Origin: Tolypothrix sp. PCC 7712
GTDB taxonomy: Bacteria; Cyanobacteriota; Cyanobacteriia; Cyanobacteriales; Nostocaceae
NCBI RefSeq assembly: GCF_025860405.1
Contig: NZ_CP063785.1
Coordinates: 8,061,390-8,125,389 of the forward strand
Length of the DNA: 64,000 nucleotides
Direction of reading: 5' to 3'
Below, piece after piece: positions 47,101 to 55,111 of this stretch (its first letter is position 1; each line of letters starts with the position of its first letter). A model generated the notes under the pieces. The model did no database searches and was not told the DNA's origin. It saw nothing but the letters and a program-made list of their open reading frames with translations. Position numbers and translations under genes: made by a program.

Positions 47101-48437
47101 GATTCTACTGTTTCTAATGTGAGTTGTTTTGGCGTGCCTCTAATTACTACTTGCACTGTCGCTGGCGGTTCTGTACTACCTAAGATTTGTGCAGAAATAG
47201 TGTTTTTTCCTGATTGTAACGAGACTCCATACCATGTCTGCGTTACTAGGTTAGTAGTACTATCACTTTCTGTTCGTCCAACTAAAGAAGAATCTACCAG
47301 CGTTCCATTTACCCGCAGTTCCACTTGACTCCCAGCCGGAAATTGTACACTCACCGTAGTTGCTGGAGCATCTAAAACACTGTCAGCTGTTGGGGTTAGG
47401 ATTTTCACTCCTGTGGAAATGGGGGAAGTATTAGGAGATGGCGAATTAGAATCTATACTCTCTTTGATTCCCTCTGCAATTTTAGATAAGCCTCTAGGTA
47501 ATGTGGTCTCAACTGTTGGTTGAAAGGTTGGGATTTCTGTTGTTGCTACCGTACTATCACTAAAAGCATCAGCAGTAATTTTAGATAAACCTCTAGGTAA
47601 TGTGGTCTCAACTGCTGGTTGAAAGGTTGGGATTTCTGTTGTTGCTACCGTACTATCACTAGAAGCATCAGCCGCAATTTTAGATAAGCCTCTAGGTAAT
47701 GTGGTCTCAACTGCTGGTTGAAAGGTTGGGATTTCTGTTATTGCTGCCGTAGTACTACTAGAAACATCAGCAGCAATTTTAGATAAGCCTCTGGGTAATG
47801 TGGTCTCAACTGTTGGTTGAAAGGTTGGGATTTCTGTTGTTGCTGACGTAGTACTACTAGAAACATCAGCAGCAATTTTAGATAAGCCTCTGGGTAATGT
47901 GGTCTCAACTGTTGGTTGAAAGGTTGGGATTTCTGTTGTTGCTGACGTAGTACTACTAGAAACATCAGCAGCAATTTTAGATAAGCCTCTGGGTAATGTG
48001 GTCTCAACTGTTGGTTGAAAGGGTTGTATTAGTGAAGAAGGCTGTATTTCTTTCTCAATTTCAGTTGTAGCTATTGTGTCGTATTGATCGCTAAATTCGG
48101 TATCAAATGTTGAAGAATCAAAATTGATAGATGAACTCTCAATCAAGCTAGCTGTTGTAAGTTGCTGTTGATTTTTCGCAAAAATATCAGCTGAATTTAC
48201 ATCGATTATTGTATCAGGAACCTTGCTCTCTGGTTCTTCTGAACTGACTGTAATTTGTTCAACCTTCTCCGCCTGTAAAGCAGAATTGAAGTTGTCATTA
48301 ACCTCAACCGCAAGCTGTGAATTATCAGTAGTTTCCCCATGAGCAACAACTGGGTACAAAATTATACTCAAGGCTCCTGCCATAGCCCCGATCAAGCTGA
48401 GGTTGAAAGTAGTTGTATGGTGGAGTCTGGGTTTCAT
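44136..48437 (-). CDS. Predicted outer-membrane beta-barrel protein with repeat stalk (1433 aa)
   Basis: A signal peptide spans about 1-34 (IGAMAGALSIILYPVVAHG). Residues 140-320 hold about 5.5 copies of a 33-residue repeat (core FQPTVETTLPRGLSKIAADV). A beta-sandwich follows (about 345-430; VELRVNGTLVDSSL), then a Big-1/invasin-like domain (about 435-530; IPADGRTTATVKGQLIDENG, LIPTAGDFVGQD). From about 535 to the end the sequence alternates polar and hydrophobic residues with many aromatics (SIDSVYVRFEH, LFREPILRTDVDQDG, ARYEYRSSAGG, GLAYRDPRSDKFNALLRYEY), as expected for a large porin-like barrel ending near YLGITLKLNELF. The start codon overlaps the stop of the upstream DUF11 gene (ATGA), so they are translationally coupled. 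It is the likely membrane hub of the DUF11 cluster. Confidence 0.75.
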   Translation of the reverse strand: MKPRLHHTTTFNLSLIGAMAGALSIILYPVVAHGETTDNSQLAVEVNDNFNSALQAEKVEQITVSSEEPESKVPDTIIDVNSADIFAKNQQQLTTASLIESSSINFDSSTFDTEFSDQYDTIATTEIEKEIQPSSLIQPFQPTVETTLPRGLSKIAADVSSSTTSATTEIPTFQPTVETTLPRGLSKIAADVSSSTTSATTEIPTFQPTVETTLPRGLSKIAADVSSSTTAAITEIPTFQPAVETTLPRGLSKIAADASSDSTVATTEIPTFQPAVETTLPRGLSKITADAFSDSTVATTEIPTFQPTVETTLPRGLSKIAEGIKESIDSNSPSPNTSPISTGVKILTPTADSVLDAPATTVSVQFPAGSQVELRVNGTLVDSSLVGRTESDSTTNLVTQTWYGVSLQSGKNTISAQILGSTEPPATVQVVIRGTPKQLTLETVESRIPADGRTTATVKGQLIDENGNRSNQDAVITLIPTAGDFVGQDFKPDQPGFQVEAKGGQFTATLRSNLKAQTVRILAKVNDLEAFTQLQFETALRPSLLTGVVDLRLGARGTDYYGSFRDFLRPDRDNRTQLDFHSAIFATGAIGDWLFTGAYNSSRNLNEDCNCDNRLFRSNQFSEQNYPVYGDSSTSTVVTPSIDSVYVRFEHSSGIPGTTPDYFMWGDYNTEEFARASQQYTATTRQLHGFKANYNLGNLQFTAFYGNNLQGFQRDAIAPDGTSGYYFLSRRILVPGSENVFLELEELNRPGTVLQRKQLDRGSDYEIDYDRGTLLFREPILRTDVDQDGQVLVRRIIVSYQYDTQDSNSDIYAGRLQYNFSRAVNQESWLAATYVRENQGVRGFELYGADAMIALGGNSKLIAEYAHSTNNSDVMGKVSGEAYRLEAEGQIFKGIQGRAYYRYAGTGFANNATISFVPGQTRYGAQLTGQVSATTNIRLQYDHEDNFGIAPQPLDTFEELFSPRSQAVPGSQVNNSLTTISAGIQQRFGSTTVDLDWIHRNREDRIPANALSSNSDQLRSRLTVPLASNLTFQAQNELTLSSTKDTVYPDRTIFGLNWAVIPGINISLAQQFYSSGQLSGNSITSLSVNGEHKLGTDTTLTGRYSILGGANEITTQGAIGLNNRWSIAPGLRLNLAYEHVFGSFFQKTGAGQQFSQPFASGQSASAIGFNGGDSYSVGLEYSDNPQFQASARYEYRSSAGGSNTVISAAATGKISPSLTALVRYQQANSSNQKLTGLGDTVNLKVGLAYRDPRSDKFNALLRYEYRQNPATIPDTILLGSGTGSEDHTFALEAIYAPNWQWEFYGKYALRNSTSYLASDLVGTTTVNLAQFRATYRLGYSMDLVGEARVINQSTYTETGFVIEAGYYLSPNLRLAAGYVFGRVDDRDFSGTRSAGGPYLGITLKLNELFDGFGQQKVTPFQEKESQVPGKLRI
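47471..48020 (-). repeat. 99-bp in-frame tandem repeats (about 5.5 copies)
   Basis: Each unit encodes 33 residues, FQP(T/A)VETTLPRGLSKI then a Ser/Thr-rich 16-residue spacer. The first two units are identical in protein and almost so in DNA, and later units diverge, so the array has expanded recently at its N-terminal end. All units keep the frame. Confidence 0.9.
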
Positions 48438-49972
48438 TTCTTAATTTGCTCCGGGAAGGCTGGGGTGACGGCGAAATTCATACGTACTAGCCCACCAGGT
48501 TCTAAACGCACTAAGCGAGATTGACTATTACGTTCGCGGAATTTCTCATTAGGAGCTAGAGTGTAACCATTGACGCTGCTAAGGTCTAATACACCTGTAT
48601 GGTTTCCTGGTAAAACATTAGCTACGGAGAACAGTCCATTGGGGTCTGTAGTGATACGGTTACCATCCTCCAAGAAAATCACAGCATTAGGGATTCCTCG
48701 CTCACCAGGTTGTTGTTCACCGTCAAAGTTTTTGTCAACAAACACACGACCGATGATTGTCCCACAATCCGAAACAATTCCGGGACGAATTTTTAATTGG
48801 TAAGTGGCTGGCCCATCCTTAGTACTGAAACCGTTATCAGTTCTTTGTGCATTCACAATTGCACTGTTGCGACCCGTCCCGCGCACTGCATCAGTGGTAA
48901 GTTGCACCGCATAAACAATATTCAGTGTTTTTCCGACGCTAGCAGTAACATCTGCGCTTAATGTAATAATGTTGCCATTGGTTTTTGAAGTGATGGCGAC
49001 TGGTTGAGAGTCTATTTCACCACGGATTGATTGTGGTAAAAATTTAAATCCTAGCGGTAAGTTATCGGTAATTACCAGATTATTTAAACCAGCATCTGAT
49101 AAATTCTTGATTGTCAGGCGGTAAATAACTGTATCCCCAGGTTCAGCAGTAGCGCGATCGCTTGTTTTGATAATCTGTACTTGATTGGGTTGACACATCC
49201 CTGTGGTGAATCGAAATGCTAATAAATCAAGTCCTACGGTTTCTGCATTTGGGACAAGGGCTACTGTGTCTGTAAAATTAGTACCACCTGTAGTGGTAAT
49301 TGGTTGACCATCCAGGGAAGTAGCAACATATTTAATGATGCTGTTATTGTCATCCCCATTGTTTTCCACAATTTGAATCTTGATACGTCGTTGTTGGTAA
49401 ATTGAATTTGCAGGTGGATTGATGACTAAAATATAAGTGCTACCTGTATTTGTTTGTCCTTGATTTGGATCTAATAAAAAGTTATAAGTACCTCTTGGTT
49501 CGCTATTAGTCAGAAAGTAGGGATTACTATTTTCAGTATTTGGTTTTAATCCACCAGGTATCTGATTGTCAGCAATATCAGGAAATTCTGTTCGCGTTAG
49601 TGGTAATAATTGCCCTAATTCTGTTCCTGTTGGATCGTTGGGATTGAGTTCATAGACAGCAATAGAAAATCCAGTGTAATCAGGTAATAATTCCCCACTA
49701 CAGCCTAAAATTCTGCCTAATGGGTCAACTAATTTATCAGAGCCAAGGTTGATCTGAGAAGAAGTTGCTTCATATTTGTCATTAGTAGCTGTATCTGTAT
49801 AAGTATATTGAGCTTGATTAATAAATGCTGGACGCACAGTTTGGTTTTCAGCTTCTTGTGCTCTTACTGGTAAAGAACCATGCAAGATATTGCTAACAAG
49901 AAGTGTTGCAGTTAATTTCTGCAACAATCTACTATTAGGAGTGAAATGCTTTTGGATTTGGGGAAATAGCAC
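48434..49972 (-). CDS. Secreted DUF11 and SdrD-B-like protein (512 aa)
   Basis: An N-terminal signal (about 1-38, LTATLLVSNILHGSLPVRA) leads to a beta-rich region with QAQYTYTDTATNDKYEATSS. A DUF11 domain lies at about 268-390 (QIIKTSDRATAEPGDTVIYR, NLVITDNLPLGFKFLPQS) and an SD-repeat B / carboxypeptidase-regulatory-like domain at about 400-500 (GRVFVDKNFDGEQQPGERGI, GLFSVANVLPG). It ends 4 bp into the barrel gene (ATGA overlap), so the two products are probably made in fixed ratio. Architecture and coupling suggest it forms a complex with the barrel protein. Confidence 0.8.
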   Translation of the reverse strand: MLFPQIQKHFTPNSRLLQKLTATLLVSNILHGSLPVRAQEAENQTVRPAFINQAQYTYTDTATNDKYEATSSQINLGSDKLVDPLGRILGCSGELLPDYTGFSIAVYELNPNDPTGTELGQLLPLTRTEFPDIADNQIPGGLKPNTENSNPYFLTNSEPRGTYNFLLDPNQGQTNTGSTYILVINPPANSIYQQRRIKIQIVENNGDDNNSIIKYVATSLDGQPITTTGGTNFTDTVALVPNAETVGLDLLAFRFTTGMCQPNQVQIIKTSDRATAEPGDTVIYRLTIKNLSDAGLNNLVITDNLPLGFKFLPQSIRGEIDSQPVAITSKTNGNIITLSADVTASVGKTLNIVYAVQLTTDAVRGTGRNSAIVNAQRTDNGFSTKDGPATYQLKIRPGIVSDCGTIIGRVFVDKNFDGEQQPGERGIPNAVIFLEDGNRITTDPNGLFSVANVLPGNHTGVLDLSSVNGYTLAPNEKFRERNSQSRLVRLEPGGLVRMNFAVTPAFPEQIKK

Positions 49973-50065
49973 TTAACATTTCTCCTATGAAATACCAAGA
50001 CTGTGAATTTAATTGAGGAATGGGGACTATGGGCTGGGGACTAGGGAATGGGAATTGGGGACTGG

Positions 50066-50093
50066 GGATGAGGGATGAGGGATGAGGGATGAG
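50066..50093. repeat. Heptamer tandem repeat GGATGAG x4
   Basis: Four exact copies in the 190-bp spacer between the 512-aa and 189-aa genes, preceded by GGGGACT-type units. The right end of a CTAGTACAA element (GGTACTAG) follows at 50117-50148. Confidence 0.75.
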
Positions 50094-50163
50094 GAAGATG
50101 AGGAAGAAATAATTAATGACTTTTGACTTCCAAGGTAGCGGTACTAGTCCCTCATCCTTTTTG

Positions 50164-50733
50164 TCAACGTACTTGCACTTGATAAGATGCTTTGACTATT
50201 GACTTTGCACCTACGGATGGTAGTTTTAAACGGATATGAGTATAAGCAGTGGCTGGTGCAGCTTGAGTTTCTACTTTGCCATTGGGTAGAGTAACTTTAA
50301 CAGTGGGATTTTCTACAAAGCTGCGTCCATCATCAATGCTGTAAGTAATTTTGGCTTCTTTATTAGCATCCACAGTTGCAGATTTCAGCACATAAACCAT
50401 TCCTTTGGGAATGGGTTGATTGAGAGTGAGGTTCTTAATTGGATTAGCGTTTTTATTTTCGCTACTCAAGGTGTAGCGCAGTACATCTCCTGGTTGAACT
50501 ACAGCTTGCCCTTTTAAAGGTTGCCATTTTTTGGTTTGTTTACCCTGCTGATCCTTTTCGATTACTTGCTTTTCTGCATCCAGGCGCAACTGCACTTGAC
50601 CTTGATATTTGCTATTTTGTGCGATCGCACTTCCCGATTGCCAAATGCTTGCTACTCCTGGTATTTGGTTCACAAAGGGAATTGTCGCAATTAAAGCGAT
50701 CGCTCCCATACCTGCAATAGAAACATGCTTCAT
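50164..50733 (-). CDS. Small secreted DUF11-like protein (189 aa)
   Basis: A signal peptide spans about 1-26 (MGAIALIATIPFVNQIPG), followed by a single DUF11-type sandwich (QPLKGQAVVQPGDVLRYTLS, NLTLNQPIPKGMVYVLKSAT, YSIDDGRSF). It ends KASYQVQVR, an amphipathic strand much like the ends of its larger neighbours. It sits between the 882-class and 512-aa genes in the same direction. A single-domain member suggests a subunit or periplasmic partner rather than a stalk. Confidence 0.78.
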   Translation of the reverse strand: MKHVSIAGMGAIALIATIPFVNQIPGVASIWQSGSAIAQNSKYQGQVQLRLDAEKQVIEKDQQGKQTKKWQPLKGQAVVQPGDVLRYTLSSENKNANPIKNLTLNQPIPKGMVYVLKSATVDANKEAKITYSIDDGRSFVENPTVKVTLPNGKVETQAAPATAYTHIRLKLPSVGAKSIVKASYQVQVR

Positions 50734-50832
50734 GTCAATAAACCTCAGAATATTTTCAGATGTTGATAAGTGATTTATTTTTCCCTACTGGTGCTAGAAA
50801 ATTGTTCTAGTGGTCTATGTCATTAATTTTTT

Positions 50833-50858
50833 AAGTCCGTAGTCATGACTACGGACTT
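50833..50858. repeat. 26-bp perfect palindrome
   Basis: AAGTCCGTAGTCA (50833-50845) and TGACTACGGACTT (50846-50858) are perfect 13-bp arms with no loop. It lies downstream of the 875-aa DUF11 gene on the minus strand and may be part of its terminator or a protein-binding site. Confidence 0.55.
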
Positions 50859-50861
50859 GTT

Positions 50862-50892
50862 AACCCCTCTTCTCTAAAGGGGGTGAGGGGTT
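50862..50892 (-). terminator. Stem-loop directly after the 875-aa DUF11 gene
   Basis: AACCCCTC (50862-50869) and GAGGGGTT (50885-50892) pair; the stop codon at 50893 abuts the stem. With the adjacent 26-bp palindrome it would separate this gene from the rest of the cluster. There is no clear U-tract. Confidence 0.4.
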
Positions 50893-53520
50893 CTAGTTAA
50901 CCCGACGTTGGAAGGTAAATGTTCTTTGCTCTTGCGGGATAACATTACCGTTAGCGGTGTCTACATACTTAGTAACATCTGTGGCTTGAGTACTTCCAGT
51001 TTGGTTACCAGATGGGAAAAATTGGATTGTTCCACTCGTAGAATCTGCAGCCTGTGGATTAGTTATGTTACTAGTATCAATGATACCGTTGCCATCATTG
51101 TCTACTGCCCAATTATTGGGAGATGCTGTACCATCTTCAGTAATTACGACATTGCCTGCATTCAAGACCACATTACCAGCACCAGCTTGGACATTGGAAA
51201 TATTTGTGTATCGAATCTGATATTCAATAATATTTCCAGGTGCAGGATTTCTGGGTACATCAGTAACGGTGGGATTAGGATCGATATCTACGTTTGTGTT
51301 GGGATTTGTGTACTTCGGTGTACTTTCAAAGTCATCCTGACCTGTACCTACTGCTGGCCCGTTTCCTTGTAAGATTCGTGAAACTTTAACTAATTTGAGG
51401 AAGCCAGTATATACCCGGTCAATAGTAACGTTAGTGGATGTATTTGCACCAACAGTAATAGTGGCTTGAATTGGTACAGGGTAACCAAATTCTACATCAT
51501 TTGCATAATCTGTCAAAGTATCAGTTGACAGCTTGGTACCGGTTGGTAAATTAACTTCTAAACCATAGCTAGTAGGTGTACCTGGTGCAACGTTGGAGAT
51601 TGTAATCGCTGTACCACTAGTCAGGGCGAAACCAGAACCTTGAGTATAGGTATAAACAGCAGAATTACTACCAAAGGTAATAGTTGCTGTTGTACCACTA
51701 GGTAAGTCTAAAGGATTGGTTGGTGTGATCGGTGTAAGCGTGATGTTACCTGTTCCTGTACCAGTGTTCTGTAATGTGTTAGTGAAACCTACTGGTGACG
51801 GGTCAATTTTACTACCTGGTAATGTATTGGCAGGAATTAAAGAAGATTTGTTGGTAAAGTCAGTTGCAGTTGTACCATCTGGCCCGGTTGCGCCAGGTGC
51901 ATTTAAAGGCCCATTCAGTACAGATGCAGCTGTAGCAGCTTGAATTTGGAAGGTATTAACTTCACCGCCAGGGCCAGCACCAGTGTTGTCATTACTTGCG
52001 TCAACACCTTGTGTAGTCGGGTCAGCAACACCATTAGTAACGGTATTATTCACTGCTGTTGGGCTATCAGGTAGACCATCATTATTGAGATCTGTACCAG
52101 CAGGAGGTGTCATACCACCTACAGGCCCATCGTAGTTACTGGGATTTTGGTCACCAGATTCATCATAAACAGGTAAACCACCATTAGGCGTTTGACCAAA
52201 TACTTGCGCGATGTTGTTGATAGATAAAGTTGCTGGTGTACCAACAACACCTAATTTAATTGAGAAGCCTGTCAAAGTTGTATTTACAGGAATATTATCA
52301 GCAGCGACTAAAGTCTCTTTGACAAAACCCACACGTGTTACAGATGCTAAAGTATCAGCACCTTGTAAAGTACCGCCTGCTTGGAAGGTTTTCCATAGTA
52401 CTGAAGTACCATCGTTAGCTTTAGTTGAACCAATAGCTGTAGTGCTGTAAACTGCTGTCCAACCTGCAGGCGCTGTTGGCGCTGCTTTTAAGACTGTACC
52501 TGTAGGAATATCATCAGAAATTAAGATGTAATTTTTGCTGGTATTGCCATCTACACTAATACCTGTAGTACCTGCTAACGGATTTGGAGTAATACCTAAA
52601 CCGGTAACATCATTGCCTTCTACCCTGACACTCAAATTGTAGGTAACACTATCATCTGAGAGATCGGCAGGTGTTGGTGTTCCAGGGGTTGCATCATTAT
52701 CTACGTAAGCACCACGAGTTTTCAATAATGTTGCTAAGGCTAGATTCTTCTGAACAGCACCAACTTGAATTTCTTGGATGTCGCTAGCTTCACGAGTACC
52801 ATTGACTGGTGCGCCATTGATTTCAGGAGCGCCAGTACCATCTGGGTTATCTACGGTGTAAACGTCACCACCGTTAATATTAGGTCCTATGCGTTCTACG
52901 TTCTGAGCATTACCAGGTGTGTTACCTAAGGTAACTGTAATCAGGTCACCTGTATTTGCACCAGCTTGGACGGTAACTGGTACACGTACTAATACAGTAC
53001 CGTTAACTGGAACTGAAGGTGTGACGACTTCAGCAGCATTGAAGTTGAGCCAGGTTGTACCACCATCAGTACTGTATTGCAATTCGCCACTAGTGGTACT
53101 ACCAGGTAGTGTGCCGGAAACTGTACCAGGCCCAGTTGTGGTTGCTAAGTTAGGAATCCGGAATCTGGTGGGGTCGTTACCTACGTTCTTGACTTCGTAT
53201 GTGTAGATAATTAAATCACCGACCTTAACAGGATCAGCAGGAGTCTGATCTTCTGGTACGCCCTTAGGTGCTAAGGTAATACCTGCAACTTCTGCAACTG
53301 TCACAGTTACAGTGTTAGAGGTTGCATTAATAGTCGTCCCTGGATTGTTGGGATCTTCGTAAGTTGCGGTTGCTGTGTTGCTGATTGATTGACCAGCAGT
53401 TGTCCCTTCAGCTAATACAGGTGTAACAAACTGGAAAATGCCGTTAGCCAATAATACTGTTGCTACCAAAGAACGGTAGAACTTTGAAGGCTGTTTGATA
53501 AATCTCTTAGTTTTTGGCAT
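50893..53520 (-). CDS. Large secreted DUF11-type protein (875 aa)
   Basis: 875 aa from the ATG at 53520 (MPKTKRFIKQPSKFYR); a TTG seven codons upstream is possible. A signal peptide ends near TPVLA. The N-terminal module (NTVTVTVAEVAGITL, NVGNDPTRFRIPN, ITVTLGNTPG, DVYTVDNPDGTG) is clearly homologous to that of the 1360-aa protein. The middle contains several beta-sandwich units with long Thr/Pro/Gly/Asn stretches (YDESGDQNPSNYDGP). The C-terminal part (FLKLVKVSRILQ, PGNIIEYQIRYTN, ending TFQRRVN) is a divergent version of the cluster's shared end module. First gene of the cluster. No enzymatic motif. Confidence 0.82.
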   Translation of the reverse strand: MPKTKRFIKQPSKFYRSLVATVLLANGIFQFVTPVLAEGTTAGQSISNTATATYEDPNNPGTTINATSNTVTVTVAEVAGITLAPKGVPEDQTPADPVKVGDLIIYTYEVKNVGNDPTRFRIPNLATTTGPGTVSGTLPGSTTSGELQYSTDGGTTWLNFNAAEVVTPSVPVNGTVLVRVPVTVQAGANTGDLITVTLGNTPGNAQNVERIGPNINGGDVYTVDNPDGTGAPEINGAPVNGTREASDIQEIQVGAVQKNLALATLLKTRGAYVDNDATPGTPTPADLSDDSVTYNLSVRVEGNDVTGLGITPNPLAGTTGISVDGNTSKNYILISDDIPTGTVLKAAPTAPAGWTAVYSTTAIGSTKANDGTSVLWKTFQAGGTLQGADTLASVTRVGFVKETLVAADNIPVNTTLTGFSIKLGVVGTPATLSINNIAQVFGQTPNGGLPVYDESGDQNPSNYDGPVGGMTPPAGTDLNNDGLPDSPTAVNNTVTNGVADPTTQGVDASNDNTGAGPGGEVNTFQIQAATAASVLNGPLNAPGATGPDGTTATDFTNKSSLIPANTLPGSKIDPSPVGFTNTLQNTGTGTGNITLTPITPTNPLDLPSGTTATITFGSNSAVYTYTQGSGFALTSGTAITISNVAPGTPTSYGLEVNLPTGTKLSTDTLTDYANDVEFGYPVPIQATITVGANTSTNVTIDRVYTGFLKLVKVSRILQGNGPAVGTGQDDFESTPKYTNPNTNVDIDPNPTVTDVPRNPAPGNIIEYQIRYTNISNVQAGAGNVVLNAGNVVITEDGTASPNNWAVDNDGNGIIDTSNITNPQAADSTSGTIQFFPSGNQTGSTQATDVTKYVDTANGNVIPQEQRTFTFQRRVN

Positions 53521-53552
53521 GATAGAGGTGTATATATTCAATCGAAATCTGT

Positions 53553-53579
53553 CCTGCTAAAACAAGCAGGATTTTTTTT
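53553..53579 (+). terminator. Orphan rho-independent terminator facing into the DUF11 leader
   Basis: CCTGCT, an 8-nt segment AAAACA-type loop, AGCAGG, then A and eight T. In the plus direction this is a textbook terminator, but no plus-strand gene precedes it. It lies 30 bp upstream of the DUF11 start on the other strand. It could end an antisense RNA; on the minus strand the same hairpin would be in the leader mRNA after an A-run. Confidence 0.55.
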
Positions 53580-54656
53580 AGCCATTCATCTGGCAATTGC
53601 CAAGTTAAATTAGCCTAAAACTTTACAGTCTTAGGAAGCTCATTTGCTCAGTTCAATGAATAATTGAACTCAAAAACTTTTCCAGTAGAGGTTTAAAGAC
53701 ATCTTTTCTAACTTTAGCAGTATTAATTCTTGATAACCAAGACTTATTTGCATCAGAAAGACTTCTTCTTTGTTCGTGCTGTTTAACTCATTGGGTAAAT
53801 AAAAATCTAGCTTGTTTTATTGAAAAAAAACTTCCGTATAAATAAGGAATTATTACTTTTAATCTGTAAAATTCTTGATAGATTCTTATTTTTATTTATT
53901 CAAAGAAAAATAAGATATTTAAATTAATTTATTGACGTGTATAAGCGTATATAAAATCTAATTATTGGCAATTTAATGATGCATACACTGTTAGTTTATA
54001 TATCTGTAATGCCAATAAATGGGTGGTTATTCAGCAATTGTAACAATAATGTGAAAAACATCTAAATATTTTAAATTTATCTGATCTTTATGGTATAAAT
54101 CAAAATTTTATCTACAAAAACATTAGCTTCTATCATTTAGTTTAAGAACGAAAAAGTAAGTTTTATGGCATTAACAACTGACTATTAAGCTTGAAAGTAG
54201 GGATTTTGAGAAATAAATTAGGTAAAGTAAAGATTAATTCAGCTAAATAGCTCTAATTCGGGTTTATTTCTCATTAAATCTGTATTCAATACTAAAAAAT
54301 TCATATCTAATACATATTTGTGTAACCGATTTAAGGAATTAGCGTGTATAGGTTTACAGGTTATTTTGCTATCTATTAACTTAGACCTGAAAAATGAGGA
54401 AAATCTGAGGCTGATGGAAATCAGCTATAGGAACGGCTTTGATTGCTGAAATTACTCATGTAGAAAGGGAACAGGTGGAGCAATGACTGGTAAGCAGATG
54501 GTTTCCAGTCCACTTGCTACAACGAGAGCAACCCCAATCGACTGTTTGCTCAATTTGGGGAAACCACTTGGCGCTAGTGCATCAGGGTGTAAATAAAGCA
54601 AATATACTCATAGGGTACTCTTTCGGAGAACTCACAAAGTATCCAAAAGTGAATAG

Positions 54657-54769
54657 TATACCTTTTGCAAAAGTGATTTTTACAAAAGGTAGACAAAGGA
54701 AAAAGGGAATGTACAAAATCTTTCCCCTTCTCCTTTTCCCGACTTCTGCAAGAAGGAATATAAGGTATA
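54657..54769. repeat. Possible MITE-like inverted-repeat element
   Basis: TATACCTT (54657-54664) and AAGGTATA (54762-54769) bound a 113-bp segment. The interior, AAGGAAAAAGGG followed by CCCCTTCTCCTTTTCCC, has the same purine-then-pyrimidine design as the CAATACTT elements, but the ends differ. Confidence 0.4.
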
Positions 54770-54939
54770 TTGTTTTTTTAACTTGTGCAATTTTCGGAGA
54801 ATTTTCTAGATTACATTCTAGCCTGTGGTTTCTGCGTAATGTTAAGCATTAGATTCTCTACAACAATTTCAATCAAGCTCTTTAACTAGAGATAACATAT
54901 TGTAGAGCAATCAGCATTCGTAAGAATTGCTTACCTGGT

Positions 54940-54967
54940 ACATTACTAATTGACCAGTTAGTAATGT
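54940..54967. terminator. Hairpin downstream of the KtrA-type gene
   Basis: ACATTACTAA (54940-54949) and TTAGTAATGT (54958-54967) are perfect 10-bp arms with an 8-nt loop. It lies about 145 bp past the minus-strand stop codon and is a weak candidate terminator. Confidence 0.35.
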
Positions 54968-55111
54968 TTTAAATTACTATTTGGCGATGAAGTTTGTAAT
55001 AGAAAATAAGTTAAATTCTTATGTGTAAATAATTTGATCATTGCTTTTCAATACATTAATGTTTGAAAGTGACGATTAAAGTTCAGCGTGCTGAAATATT
55101 TGATAGTTTAC

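Larger units (their letters stand above)
53521..55111. other. Long AT-rich intergenic region upstream of the DUF11 cluster
   Basis: 1.6 kb with no supported gene. Contents: a plus-oriented terminator hairpin (53553-53579), an AT-rich stretch to about 54330 that probably includes the cluster promoter, a block at 54470-54570 with small stems (ACTGG/CCAGT; CCCCAAT/ATTTGGGG) that might be structured RNA, an inverted-repeat element (54657-54769) and a hairpin (54940-54967). A 112-codon TTG-initiated frame at 54514-54852 looks like chance. Confidence 0.5.

Noticed and set aside
47471..48020. Regular repeats resembling a CRISPR array
   Set aside because: The repeats are contiguous, 99 bp, in frame with a protein, and have no unique spacers or cas genes nearby.
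36254..53520. Many long antisense frames on the plus strand across the DUF11 genes
   Set aside because: They follow from Thr/Val/Pro-rich codon bias of the real genes; the minus strand has signal peptides and conserved domains.
54514..54852. 112-codon plus-strand frame in the DUF11 upstream spacer
   Set aside because: TTG start, no ribosome binding site, spans an inverted-repeat element, and its sequence has no recognisable domain.
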